From: CAJXUU01 sp963975265
Lineage (GTDB): Bacteria > Bacteroidota > Bacteroidia > Chitinophagales > Saprospiraceae
Direction: 5' to 3'
NCBI GenBank assembly: GCA_963975265.1
Contig: CAXBGT010000002.1
Coordinates: 1-64,000 of the forward strand
DNA length: 64,000 nt
The notes under the pieces are model-generated. The model was not told the DNA's origin. It did not search any database and saw only the letters and a program-made list of their open reading frames with translations. Below, piece by piece: positions 54,354 through 63,588 of this stretch (its first letter is position 1; each line of letters starts with the position of its first letter). A program made the position numbers and the translations under genes.

Positions 54354-55544
54354 TTATTTAAAAATTTCTGCGCATATTATTTCAGTGGCAGATTTCGAAG
54401 TGGAAAAATAGTCTTTTAGTTTAAGATTGATCTCTTCTTGATATTCATTTGTACAAAGGTTATTTAATATGGGTTTAAGTTGAGATGGTTTGCTAACGGA
54501 ATACGCAACATTCAAATCCAACAATTCCTTAGCTTCTTCACTCTTTTGAAATCTCGGACCGAATAGGACAGGGATATTATTGACAGACGCTTCTAGAATA
54601 TTGTGAATTCCTTCTCCAAACCCACCTCCTATATAAGCGATTTGTGCTTCGGAGTAATCCTTTTTTAGCTGTCCCATACTATTGATCACATATGTACCCG
54701 ATAAACTGGATATAGAATCTTTGACTTCACAATTCAATGCAGCGCAAATATTATTAATGTTTTCTGTGTTCAAGTTATGAGGATATATAAAATGATTATA
54801 ATTTGGCAATTCACTAATCATTTCTTTGATGATCGGTAAATCATTGAACCATGCACTTCCATAAATTATGGTAGAAACTGACCTTTTTTGTGCTGTAATC
54901 TTATTTTTTATGTCAAGAACCTGATCTTTTCGGGTATCACCAGAAACAGTAATATTTCCGAAATAGATTTGTGATAATAACGATCCTGAAGTTTTATTTA
55001 ATACAAAGACAGAATTAAAAACTGTAAGCCTATCTTTGAAAAACGATAGAGGGTATTTTATGAAATAATGATTATTTCTGATGGTGCTAGAAATAAGAAA
55101 CGTAGGTGTTTTTCTTAGCTTCAAATTGTGAAGTATGTTCCACCACCACTCATTTTTGGTAATGATGACCTTTGATGGATTGACTTTTTGTAAGAATGGT
55201 TTTATATCAGAATTTAGATCAAAAGGTAGATAACATTTTATGCATCGAGCACTGGGAAGATCACAATTTTTATACCCTGAAGAAGAAAAGAATGATACCA
55301 CAATATCATATTCTGTGTTACGAAGAATCCAATTAACCACAGGAGTAGCTTGCTCATATTCACCTAATGATGCACAATGAATTAATATTCGATTATTTGA
55401 TAGGGATGATAACTGATTTCCTAAATCAGATTGTTGAGCATTTAGACCTTTTATCCTTAGTCTAGCTTTTTTATTAAATATAGCAAAGATACTAGTAGCT
55501 AGCTTATATTTAAAAATTAAAACAGAGTAGAGAAAGGCTAACAT
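54354..55544 (-). CDS. waaA: 3-deoxy-D-manno-octulosonic acid (Kdo) transferase
   Basis: 396 aa. An N-terminal membrane anchor (about residues 3-22), then a GT30 pattern: C-A-S-L-G-E-Y-E near residue 58, K-N-E-W-W-W near 122, S-G-D-T-R-K-D near 200 and G-G-G-F-G-E-G-I-H-N near 306. It transfers Kdo from CMP-Kdo to lipid A precursor. Typical WaaA is about 410-425 aa, so this is slightly short. In tandem with the heptose kinase gene, with 29 bp between. Confidence 0.88.
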   Translation of the reverse strand: MLAFLYSVLIFKYKLATSIFAIFNKKARLRIKGLNAQQSDLGNQLSSLSNNRILIHCASLGEYEQATPVVNWILRNTEYDIVVSFFSSSGYKNCDLPSARCIKCYLPFDLNSDIKPFLQKVNPSKVIITKNEWWWNILHNLKLRKTPTFLISSTIRNNHYFIKYPLSFFKDRLTVFNSVFVLNKTSGSLLSQIYFGNITVSGDTRKDQVLDIKNKITAQKRSVSTIIYGSAWFNDLPIIKEMISELPNYNHFIYPHNLNTENINNICAALNCEVKDSISSLSGTYVINSMGQLKKDYSEAQIAYIGGGFGEGIHNILEASVNNIPVLFGPRFQKSEEAKELLDLNVAYSVSKPSQLKPILNNLCTNEYQEEINLKLKDYFSTSKSATEIICAEIFK

Positions 55545-55558
55545 ATTAATATTTGGGA

Positions 55559-56326
55559 TTAATAGAAAACTTGCTCATCCACATAGTCATCAAAGAATGG
55601 TAGCACCCATGCTGCTTTCAAACTTACTAGCCCATCAAATCTCGTAGAAGGATCAGGTGCAAGTCCTGAATCAAAATCTATGGATCTAACATGTTTTGTA
55701 AAGCCTTGAGTAAATTCTAAACCTATATAAAAGTTGATTCTTTTGTCTTCACTTATGTGCTGGTAACCAATAAATTCTCTTATTGCAAGACCTCTAGTTA
55801 GCCTATCATATCCCTTTAGATATTCTCCTTCAATCTGAGGAAGTGCTCTCGATTCGTCGATAATTCTTATTTTATGAGCAAGAATTCCAATCGCACCCGT
55901 TACTCTTAATCCTGATCTAGAGTTTTCACTGAAGCTTATTATTTTACCAATATTTACTCCAAGAAAAGCGCCTCTTTCTCTTTGGAATACATCTGCATAA
56001 GCATTGTCCGCGCCTAGGATCTCATTATTCGTGAGTCTGAGTTGAGCAAGTGGATCTTCCTTTACTGTATCTCCAAACATAAATGCAAATTCGATTCCGT
56101 AAATCCAATTGTTCTTTGTTATTCGTTCTCCTCCTAAAGTGAATTTTAGATTTCTCGAATATCGATCAGCCAAATCACCAAATGGAAATTCCATTCCATA
56201 TCCAAAACTGAGATTTTTCATTCCTATATTAAGGAAGTTCTCTTCATCAGGAGACTTGTCTGCTCTTTGTGAAAAGGCTGAGGCAAAAGAAAAAAGAAGA
56301 ATGAAAAACAAAATATTTCTACACAT
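55559..56326 (-). CDS. Outer-membrane beta-barrel protein
   Basis: 255 aa from the ATG at 56326, which begins the signal peptide (C-R-N-I-L-F-F-I-L-L-F); the frame is open 11 codons upstream. The mature part has amphipathic strands (L-S-F-G-Y-G-M-E-F-P-F-G near 41) and ends L-P-F-F-D-D-Y-V-D-E-Q-V-F-Y. The fit to porin-like barrels is general. 14 bp upstream of waaA on the same strand, so possibly cotranscribed. Confidence 0.6.
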   Translation of the reverse strand: MCRNILFFILLFSFASAFSQRADKSPDEENFLNIGMKNLSFGYGMEFPFGDLADRYSRNLKFTLGGERITKNNWIYGIEFAFMFGDTVKEDPLAQLRLTNNEILGADNAYADVFQRERGAFLGVNIGKIISFSENSRSGLRVTGAIGILAHKIRIIDESRALPQIEGEYLKGYDRLTRGLAIREFIGYQHISEDKRINFYIGLEFTQGFTKHVRSIDFDSGLAPDPSTRFDGLVSLKAAWVLPFFDDYVDEQVFY

Positions 56327-56359
56327 GAAATTGAATCTTGATTTAAATACAAACGACAA

Positions 56360-56940
56360 AGGTGGACATTATGAGCTAAATAGAGAAAGAATAAAGTTAG
56401 ATATTGTTTGATTTGTCATTTTGGATAGGTTGTGAGCACTGTAATTGGTGGCAAATTGCAGGAAATATTTAAAAGGTGACCTTTCTTACAGCTATTGGGT
56501 TTTTACCAATCGCATATATTATTGACATAAACAAACATGTCTGCAAGGGTGAGCATATCCAATTTTTAATATATGTTGATAGCCGGATTTGGCCTGTATG
56601 CCATCTTTCAATAGGATGAAACACTTGCTATAGTAATGTCGCTGCTTACAGAGTTGAGAAAAACTAAGACCACATACGTTAAGTAAATCAAAATGGGAAC
56701 AAAAATAAGTGACCTATCAGTTATTCGTATGTATAATAGGTGACAATGGTAATTATAGCCAAAGGTAGAATATGAGAATCAAAATGTAAAGACATGATTT
56801 CCCTATGAATAGCCTTGATGTGATTTCTATTGTTTATTTTTGCACTAAAATATAGCTTCGTGAATAGAAGGTATACTGGAGAGATTTAAAAATAGCAAAA
56901 TGTTCATAAATCACTTCAATCATTAAAAAGTTAGAAATAC
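56360..56940. other. Gene-free stretch
   Basis: About 580 bp between divergent genes. No frame with coding character, no copy of the dispersed repeat and no RNA gene. Both promoters should lie here, but no full consensus stands out. Confidence 0.35.
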
Positions 56941-57354
56941 ATGGCAATTGTTTATGTAACTAGAGTAGAAAGGTTCAATGCTGCACACAAACTGTGGGTG
57001 GAAGAATGGAGTGAAGAAAAAAACTTTGCTTTCTTCGGGAAATGTGCCAATAAGAATTGGCATGGACACAACTATCGACTAGAAGTTACCGTGAAAGGAA
57101 CACCGGATCCTCAGACAGGATTTGTGATTGACGCTAAGAAATTAGGAGATATTATCAAAAGAGAAATAACAGAGAAGCTAGATCATATGAATCTAAATCT
57201 CGATGTTGATTTTATAAAAGGTGTACAACCTACATCAGAAAATCTGACAATTCTTATTTGGGAACAATTAGCGCCTTATATTAAAGGGTGTGAGTTGTCG
57301 TGTGTCAAGTTGATAGAGACTGAGAACATATTTGCCGAATATAGAGGTGAGTGA
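56941..57354 (+). CDS. 6-pyruvoyl-tetrahydropterin synthase / QueD family
   Basis: 137 aa. Zinc ligands F-N-A-A-H-K near residue 13 and W-H-G-H-N-Y near 40-45, catalytic Cys in G-K-C-A-N-K-N near 33, and T-S-E-N-L near 98. It either makes the queuosine precursor 6-carboxy-tetrahydropterin (QueD) or acts as PTPS. The length fits. It precedes fabD by 66 bp on the same strand. Confidence 0.88.
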   Translation: MAIVYVTRVERFNAAHKLWVEEWSEEKNFAFFGKCANKNWHGHNYRLEVTVKGTPDPQTGFVIDAKKLGDIIKREITEKLDHMNLNLDVDFIKGVQPTSENLTILIWEQLAPYIKGCELSCVKLIETENIFAEYRGE

Positions 57355-57420
57355 ATCTCAAAGTATAATGCTTTTATTAATTTTAGGGCATTGCAATTCA
57401 AAAATAATAAACAACCAAAA

Positions 57421-58299
57421 ATGATAGCATACGTTTTCCCCGGTCAGGGAGCACAATTCGAAGGTATGGGCAAGGATCTATACGCCAATGATGTAGATAG
57501 TAAATTAATATTTGATCAAGCTGATGAAATCCTAGGATATAAGTTGAGTGAAATTATGTTTGAAGGATCTGCCGAAGATCTTAAAGAGACAAAAATAACT
57601 CAGCCAGCATTATTTGTACACGCACTTGCATCTTACGCCAAAAATGGAGGTGGACATAAGCCTGATGCTGTTGCTGGACATTCATTGGGAGAATTTTCTG
57701 CTTTGGTGGCAAATGGTACATTGACTTTTGAAGATGGGCTGAAGCTAGTCTACCAAAGAGCGATGGCTATGCAAGCAGCATGTGACAAAGTACCTGGTAA
57801 GATGGCAGCTATTCTTGGATTAGAGAATGCACAAGTAGAAGAGATCTGTGCGAGTATAGATGATATAGTGGTGCCTGCAAATTATAATTGCCCAGGTCAA
57901 TTGGTGATTTCTGGAAGTAAAACAGGAATAGACACAGCGGTTGTGAAATTTACAGAAGCTGGTGCGAGAAGAGCATTGGTGCTACCTGTAGGTGGAGCGT
58001 TTCATAGTCCTTTAATGATGCCTGCACAAGAGCAATTGGCTAAAGCGATTGAAACAACAACATTTAATACTCCTAATTGTCCAGTATACCAAAACGTTAC
58101 GGCTCAGCCAGAAACGGATCCTACAAAAATCAAGAAAAATTTAGTTGCGCAATTGACAGGTGCAGTAAGGTGGACTCAGATCATGGAAAATATGATAGCT
58201 AACGGCGTAGAATCAATCATAGAAGTAGGTGGAAATGGAAAAGTGATTTCAGGTTTGTTCAAAAAAGTAGATCGTAAATTTCCTACATCAGCCCTATAA
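57421..58299 (+). CDS. fabD: Malonyl-CoA:ACP transacylase
   Basis: 292 aa from the ATG at 57421 (M-I-A-Y-V-F-P-G-Q-G); a TTG ten codons upstream is less likely. Catalytic Ser in A-G-H-S-L-G-E-F-S near residue 87 and His in G-A-F-H-S-P near 196 define FabD. It loads malonyl units onto acyl carrier protein for fatty-acid synthesis. The YqgE gene follows by 9 bp, so they share a transcript. Confidence 0.92.
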   Translation: MIAYVFPGQGAQFEGMGKDLYANDVDSKLIFDQADEILGYKLSEIMFEGSAEDLKETKITQPALFVHALASYAKNGGGHKPDAVAGHSLGEFSALVANGTLTFEDGLKLVYQRAMAMQAACDKVPGKMAAILGLENAQVEEICASIDDIVVPANYNCPGQLVISGSKTGIDTAVVKFTEAGARRALVLPVGGAFHSPLMMPAQEQLAKAIETTTFNTPNCPVYQNVTAQPETDPTKIKKNLVAQLTGAVRWTQIMENMIANGVESIIEVGGNGKVISGLFKKVDRKFPTSAL

Positions 58300-58308
58300 T
58301 ACATAGAT

Positions 58309-58866
58309 ATGTCAAAACATGTTGTCAAGGCGGGAAGTATTCTTATAGCGGAGCCATTTATGGAAGGGAATCCATTTAAACGATCTGTGATTGCAGTTTG
58401 TGAGCATAGACCTGATGGGACAGTTGGTTTTATATTGAACAAGAAAATTGATATGACAATTGAGACTCTTGTTGCTGACTTTCCAGAATTTGATGCCCCT
58501 GTATTTTATGGTGGTCCTGTGGATACGGATACAATTCATTATATCCATAATCTTGGTGATTTGTTGGATAATAGCAATGAAGTAAGCAGAGGAGTATATT
58601 GGGGTGGTGATTTTGAAAAACTAAAGTTCTTAATCACATCTGGACTCGTAAAAAAGGACAATATCAAGTTCTTTATTGGATATTCTGGCTGGTCGGGTGG
58701 TCAATTGCAATCGGAGCTTGATGAAGGCACTTGGATTGTAGATGATTTATTTGCGAACTACGCATTCAAAGATGAAGAAGCCTCACTTTGGTCGACTGTA
58801 CTGAATAATAAAGGTGACAAATACACAGTAATAGCGCAAATGCCAGATTCACCTTCACAAAACTAA
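58309..58866 (+). CDS. YqgE/AlgH-family protein
   Basis: 185 aa. Family features G-S-I-L-I-A-E-P near 8, F-K-R-S-V-I near 23, G-F-I-L-N-K near 40, Y-G-G-P-V near 67 and the late G-Y-S-G-W-S-G-G-Q-L near residues 124-133. The family (DUF179) is conserved, with no proven biochemical role. Cotranscribed with fabD and the FtsE-like gene (9 and 3 bp gaps). Confidence 0.9.
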   Translation: MSKHVVKAGSILIAEPFMEGNPFKRSVIAVCEHRPDGTVGFILNKKIDMTIETLVADFPEFDAPVFYGGPVDTDTIHYIHNLGDLLDNSNEVSRGVYWGGDFEKLKFLITSGLVKKDNIKFFIGYSGWSGGQLQSELDEGTWIVDDLFANYAFKDEEASLWSTVLNNKGDKYTVIAQMPDSPSQN

Positions 58867-58869
58867 TTC

Positions 58870-59547
58870 ATGAGCAGTATCCCATTGGTTCTAGATCTTA
58901 AGAAAGTGACGATCGGTCAGGGGGCCACAGAAGTATTTAGAGATCTAGATTTTTCGATGGCGGATGCTGAAATGTGTTACTTGATTGGAAAGTCAGGGTC
59001 TGGAAAATCTACTTTTTTAAAGACTCTTTATGGTGCATTACCTTTAATCAGTGGGAGTGGACAGATCGCAGGTTTTGATCTTGAGAAAGTGGATAGAAAA
59101 TCAATCCCAATGATGCGTCGTAAGATCGGAATGGTCTTCCAACAGTTTCATCTATTTGAGAAATGGACGGTAGAACAAAACTTAGATTATGCACTCAAAG
59201 CCATAGAATGGAAGGATGATAATGAGCGAAGTCAAAGAGTAGATGAAGTACTTACTCAAACAGGATTAATGGATAAAAAAGATAGTCAAGTGTTTCGACT
59301 ATCAGGTGGAGAACAACAAAAGGTAGTCATAGGAAGAGCCATTCTAAATAAACCAGAAATAATCATCGCAGACGAACCCACAGGTAATCTTGATCCAGAA
59401 TCTAGCGAAGAAGTCATGCGGATGTTATACTTAGTAGCTTCCGAGAATAAGACTGCGATTCTCATTGCCACACATGATTATATGTTGATGGAGAAGTTTC
59501 CGGCGCGAGTGTTTGAGTGTTTGGATGGTGGGATTGTGGAGCGGTAG
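58870..59547 (+). CDS. ftsE: FtsE-like ABC transporter ATPase
   Basis: 225 aa. Walker A G-K-S-G-S-G-K-S-T near 36-44, signature R-L-S-G-G-E-Q-Q near 138, Walker B I-I-A-D-E-P-T-G-N-L near 160-169. The F-Q-Q-F-H-L-F Q-loop fits FtsE, which with FtsX controls peptidoglycan hydrolases at division. FtsX is not next to it; the 3-prime side is a decayed region. Other ABC ATPases of this group (LolD, MacB) are possible but less similar. Confidence 0.8.
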   Translation: MSSIPLVLDLKKVTIGQGATEVFRDLDFSMADAEMCYLIGKSGSGKSTFLKTLYGALPLISGSGQIAGFDLEKVDRKSIPMMRRKIGMVFQQFHLFEKWTVEQNLDYALKAIEWKDDNERSQRVDEVLTQTGLMDKKDSQVFRLSGGEQQKVVIGRAILNKPEIIIADEPTGNLDPESSEEVMRMLYLVASENKTAILIATHDYMLMEKFPARVFECLDGGIVER

Positions 59548-59548
59548 A

Positions 59549-60001
59549 TGCATGTTTGTTGAGTATTTAGAAGAAAATGTCATGGAAAACATTTTGAATT
59601 ATCAGATTTAGAATTTTTACAAAAGTTTGTTCAGAGTGAGTTTCCTCCTTCATACTTTTCGCATGAAGCACATTTAAGATTAGCATGGATAAATATTGAT
59701 CTGTAGGATATTGAACCCTAGTTATGTTAGCTGGACGAGAGCATATGGATGACACGTATTAGAAAAACTAGCAAGTTTTGTATCTAAGGCACTTGAAAGT
59801 GAGTTTCTTTCTTCAATTACTGAAAATGGTTTTCCAAATTTCAATGGTGTCAAAAGAAGTTTTCCATTGCGAGATAAATTCAGCGATAAGCACTTGATTA
59901 TTACAGAAATATGCAGATACCCCGATGGTTCTCAAAGTATCCAGAAGATCAAAACTTACTTAGAAGTTGGTGGCTGGATGGTCATGCATCCAGAAGATTA
60001 G
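59549..60001 (+). pseudogene. Decayed gene region upstream of xerD
   Basis: Two frame fragments without proper starts. The first (about 59578-59705) reads H-F-E-L-S-D-L-E-F-L-Q-K-F then S-Y-F-S-H-E-A-H-L-R-L-A-W, an F-x-H-x-x-H-x-R-x-A-W motif of a recognisable unknown family, and then hits stops. An upstream ATG frame (59548) reads M-F-V-E-Y-L-E-E-N and appears to be shifted by one base relative to it. The second (59753-60001) reads K-L-A-S-F-V then R-Y-P-D-G-S-Q and ends M-H-P-E-D. Together they look like one or two genes broken by frameshifts. Confidence 0.45.
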
Positions 60002-60032
60002 ATTTAAACGGAGTAAGTATTATCTTCACCAT

Positions 60033-60950
60033 ATGAATTGGTCACCCTACATCAAAGGTTTCGAAGCTTACTTGCTACTAGAACGCTCTCTGTCAGAGAA
60101 CTCTGTCGAAGCATATAAGTATGATGTAGATAAGTTGTATCAATATTTTGTGCAAACAAATCAAGAAAAGACACCAGAACAGGTTACACTATCGGATCTT
60201 GAGTCATTTATACTATACATCAATAAGATCGGGATTGGTGAATTTACCCAAGCAAGGATTATCTCAGGAGTAAAGGCTTTCTATAAGTTTATGATGATGG
60301 AAGATTTGATAGATGTGGATCCTTCTGAGTTACTGGAAGGACCGAAGTTGCGACGAAAGATTCCTGATGTACTCAGTTATGCAGAGGTAAGATTAATCTT
60401 TGACAGCATAGATGTAAGCAATGAGAAAAAAGGAGGACATAGAAATAGAGCGATTCTAGAGACACTTTATGCTTGCGGGATCAGAGTAAGCGAATTGGTC
60501 AATTTGAAATTAAGTAATTACTTTCCAGAAGAAGGGTTTGTAAGAGTGATAGGCAAGGGAGACAAAGAAAGAATAGTACCAATTGGTGGCTCTGCAATAA
60601 ATCAAATATCTCAGTATGTCGATCATACTCGCAAGGCGCTCAAAATAGCTAATGGTCACGAAGATTATGTTTTTTTGAACAGAAGAGGGAAGAAACTCAG
60701 CCGAGTGATGGTTTTTTTGGTAATCAAAAAAGCGGTAGAGCTAGCGGGAATAGAAAAAGTGGTCAGTCCTCACACGTTTCGTCATTCGTTTGCGACTCAT
60801 TTGGTAGAAGGAGGGGCGGATTTGAGAGTGGTACAAGATATGTTGGGACATGAAAGCATAACGACTACTGAAATATATACTCATTTGGACCGAACATATT
60901 TACGTGATACATTATTACGTTTTCACCCTAGTTATGGTAAAGAAGAATAA
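60033..60950 (+). CDS. xerD: Tyrosine recombinase XerD
   Basis: 305 aa from the ATG at 60033 (M-N-W-S-P-Y-I-K-G); an upstream ATG at 59967 gives an implausible basic leader. N-terminal SAM-like DNA-binding domain (about 8-95) and catalytic residues R in G-I-R-V-S-E near 149, H-x-x-R in H-T-F-R-H-S near 248-253, H in G-H-E-S near 273 and Tyr in Y-T-H-L near 285. XerC/D resolve chromosome dimers at dif. The 305-aa length and site pattern fit XerD rather than an integron integrase. Confidence 0.9.
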   Translation: MNWSPYIKGFEAYLLLERSLSENSVEAYKYDVDKLYQYFVQTNQEKTPEQVTLSDLESFILYINKIGIGEFTQARIISGVKAFYKFMMMEDLIDVDPSELLEGPKLRRKIPDVLSYAEVRLIFDSIDVSNEKKGGHRNRAILETLYACGIRVSELVNLKLSNYFPEEGFVRVIGKGDKERIVPIGGSAINQISQYVDHTRKALKIANGHEDYVFLNRRGKKLSRVMVFLVIKKAVELAGIEKVVSPHTFRHSFATHLVEGGADLRVVQDMLGHESITTTEIYTHLDRTYLRDTLLRFHPSYGKEE

Positions 60951-60966
60951 AAAAGATAGGCTAAAT

Positions 60967-62022
60967 ATGAAATCATTCGTAAATACAATTTTAATTGCTT
61001 TTTTGCTTCTTGCTTTAGTAGGATGCAAATCGAATAAAAAGGAAGTCGTAAAAGAGGTAGCTGTTTCCACAGATACAGGGCTTAAATTTCTTAGTAAAGA
61101 AGAAGCGGAGAACAAGATCGTAGTAGATGAGATTGAAGATTTCTTTGGTTCATTATCGATCGCCGATATGTCTATTCAACTCAGGAAAACGGATATGCCT
61201 GAAAGTGGCGGAGAATCAAAGGTACTATATCAAACTTTGTTGAGGAATGAAATGTCAGAATTCAAGCCGGAAGAGAAGGCATTTATGCAAGAAGTATTTA
61301 TCTCAGCAAAATCTGCAATTGACTACCTCAATCCAAAACTGTATCCTGAACATATAGAATTGCTAAAAACGAAGACCAATCACTATGGTCCTGACGTGTA
61401 TTATACTAGAGAAGACGCTATCATATTGCCTGAAAACATATTCGAAGCTCCATCAGTAAAGGTTCAAATGCCTATTATGTTACACGAAATATTTCATATA
61501 TTAAGTCGATACAACGACGACTTTAGAGATAAGATGTATGCCCTGATTGGCTTTGAAAAATTTGAGGAGGACTTGGTCATACCTAAATATTTACAAGATA
61601 GATTATTAACAAACCCTGATGGGATCAGAAGAGATTATGCGATCAATCTCAAAAATGATCAAGGAGAGATTCAACGTGCGGTTCCACTTATCTTAACCAA
61701 GAGAGAAAGGTATGATGAATCTATGCCTACATTTTTCTCTTATCTTAACTTTGACTTGTTTCCATTGATCAAAATCACAGAAAATCAAGTGACACTAGGT
61801 CTCAAAAATAAGGGAGAATCATCACTATCATTAGAACATAATGCAGATTTTTTCAATTTGATCAAAGATAATACGCAATATATAATCCATCCCGATGAGA
61901 TCTTAGCGGACAATTTCATGATGGCTGTTATTGCACATAGAGACAATGACTATTCTGGATTTTCAAATGATGGAAAGAAACTCTTGATGGATGTGATTGA
62001 TGTATTGAAGTCGTTCGAATAG
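60967..62022 (+). CDS. Lipoprotein with HExxH zinc-protease-like motif
   Basis: 351 aa from the ATG at 60967, which begins a lipoprotein signal (lipobox L-V-G-C-K, Cys near residue 20). The frame stays open upstream but overlaps the end of xerD. A candidate zinc motif H-E-I-F-H near residue 177 is preceded by V-Q-M-P-I-M-L. A later H-N-A-D-F-F and D-N-F-M-M-A-V may supply the third ligand. I do not recognise a named family. Located 16 bp after xerD. Confidence 0.65.
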   Translation: MKSFVNTILIAFLLLALVGCKSNKKEVVKEVAVSTDTGLKFLSKEEAENKIVVDEIEDFFGSLSIADMSIQLRKTDMPESGGESKVLYQTLLRNEMSEFKPEEKAFMQEVFISAKSAIDYLNPKLYPEHIELLKTKTNHYGPDVYYTREDAIILPENIFEAPSVKVQMPIMLHEIFHILSRYNDDFRDKMYALIGFEKFEEDLVIPKYLQDRLLTNPDGIRRDYAINLKNDQGEIQRAVPLILTKRERYDESMPTFFSYLNFDLFPLIKITENQVTLGLKNKGESSLSLEHNADFFNLIKDNTQYIIHPDEILADNFMMAVIAHRDNDYSGFSNDGKKLLMDVIDVLKSFE

Positions 62023-62200
62023 AAAAAAATTAAGGAAATAGAAATTAGTGAACTTGCACTTTATCTTAATCGAATCGTTGAAATTTAAACAATTATTCTA
62101 GGTTTCAGGTTTTGGGTAACAGGTTAGATGTTGGCTCATAATGTAGAAAACAATGATTTGACATGCATCAATTGAGCAATAATTCATATTTTTAGGTCGT

Positions 62201-63046
62201 ATGAGTCAAAACGAAAAAAGAAAATTCAGTCCACTGAGGGACCGTTTGCATGAAGTGATATTCGAGGCTGATACCAAAGCTGGTAAATTGTTTGATATCA
62301 TTTTATTGGTCGCAATATTGGCTAGTGTTATCATTGTAATTGTAGAATCTGTGCCCAGTTATCAGGCTGAATACGGGACTTTATTTAGAACCTTAGAATG
62401 GGCCTTTACTATTTTCTTTACTATAGAATATGGTTTGAGGCTGTATGCTGTCTACAAGCCCATGAAGTATGCTAAAAGCTTTTTTGGAATCATAGATTTG
62501 ATGTCGATCTTACCTACCTATCTAAGTTTAATGATTGTTGGGACGCATAGTTTAATGATAGTGAGAGGTTTGCGGTTGTTAAGGGTATTTAGGATATTTA
62601 AATTAGCCAACTTTCTATCCCAAGGTCAAGTTATAATGGCAGCACTGAAATCTAGCCGAGATAAGATCTTTGTATTTGTAATATTTATATTGATAATGGT
62701 GAGTATTTTTGGTTCCATCATGTATCTTGTGGAAGGGGCGAGCAATGATCAATTTGATAGTATACCAAGGAGTATTTATTGGGCTATAGTGACTTTGACA
62801 ACAGTGGGTTATGGAGATATTTCGCCAGTCACTCCGTTTGGTCAAGCCATAGCCGCTGTGATAATGATATCAGGATATGCAATCATTGCGGTACCAACAG
62901 GAATAGTAACAGCAGAGGCAATGCAACATGCAGAAAGAACGAAAAGCAAGAAAGTATCTACGCAATCATGCAGATACTGTAGTGCAGAGGGCCATGATGA
63001 AGATGCGGAGTTTTGTAAATATTGTGGTGAAGCGCTTCATATTTGA
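62201..63046 (+). CDS. Voltage-gated-type cation channel with C-terminal zinc ribbon
   Basis: 281 aa. Six membrane segments: the fourth carries regularly spaced arginines (R-G-L-R-L-L-R-V-F-R-I-F near 127-138), and the pore filter T-V-G-Y-G-D near residues 205-210 shows potassium selectivity. The C-terminal 35 residues hold C-x-x-C and C-x-x-C (C-R-Y-C and C-K-Y-C), a zinc ribbon. It is likely a Kv-like potassium channel in the inner membrane. Single gene. Confidence 0.85.
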   Translation: MSQNEKRKFSPLRDRLHEVIFEADTKAGKLFDIILLVAILASVIIVIVESVPSYQAEYGTLFRTLEWAFTIFFTIEYGLRLYAVYKPMKYAKSFFGIIDLMSILPTYLSLMIVGTHSLMIVRGLRLLRVFRIFKLANFLSQGQVIMAALKSSRDKIFVFVIFILIMVSIFGSIMYLVEGASNDQFDSIPRSIYWAIVTLTTVGYGDISPVTPFGQAIAAVIMISGYAIIAVPTGIVTAEAMQHAERTKSKKVSTQSCRYCSAEGHDEDAEFCKYCGEALHI

Positions 63047-63216
63047 CGATTCATAACGAAAATTGATGACATCGCCTAAAGTGATATCATCAAATTGTTT
63101 GATTCTTAAACTCTATTTTTGATCAAAAAAGAAAGCCCATAGCAAAGTAATATATCATATTAATATTAAACTAACTCATCCAGAAAATTCGTTGTAAAAG
63201 AAAAAATTAAACAGTT

Positions 63217-63588
63217 ATGAAAATAAGAATAAAAGACTCTTCAATCAGATTTAGATTATCAAGTTCAGATATTAAAAAATTATACAAAAAAGGAAAAGTG
63301 GCTAGCTCATGTAAGTTTGGTAGTTCTTCTGCTTTTAAGTATTCTGTGATTTCAAATTCAAAAGCAAATCCTGATTATTTATGTGTGGATTTGAAAACGA
63401 ATCATATCAAGATCGAGCTATCTAGCAAAGATGTAAAAGAATGGTATAAATCTGATCTTGAGGGATTCGATGCGGAGATGGACAATGGTACTGAGGAAGG
63501 TCTATATGTATTGATCGAAAAAGACTGGACATGTCTCAAACCAAGAGATGAAGACGAATCAGATCTATATCCAAATCCTAATGGATAA
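63217..63588 (+). CDS. Small protein of unknown function before fdhD
   Basis: 123 aa, soluble. Two half-similar segments start F-R-L-S-S-S-D-I near 12 and I-E-L-S-S-K-D-V near 72, followed by an acidic C-terminus (D-E-D-E-S-D-L-Y-P-N-P). The gene overlaps fdhD by 8 bp (ATGGATAA), which suggests translational coupling and a role around formate dehydrogenase or molybdoenzyme maturation. I recall similar short genes beside fdhD in Bacteroidota (DUF7009), but the link is not certain. Confidence 0.65.
   Translation: MKIRIKDSSIRFRLSSSDIKKLYKKGKVASSCKFGSSSAFKYSVISNSKANPDYLCVDLKTNHIKIELSSKDVKEWYKSDLEGFDAEMDNGTEEGLYVLIEKDWTCLKPRDEDESDLYPNPNG

Noticed and set aside
59967..60032. Early ATG start for xerD at 59967
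   Set aside because: The extra 22 residues are basic and unlike XerD; the ATG at 60033 gives the family start and usual length.
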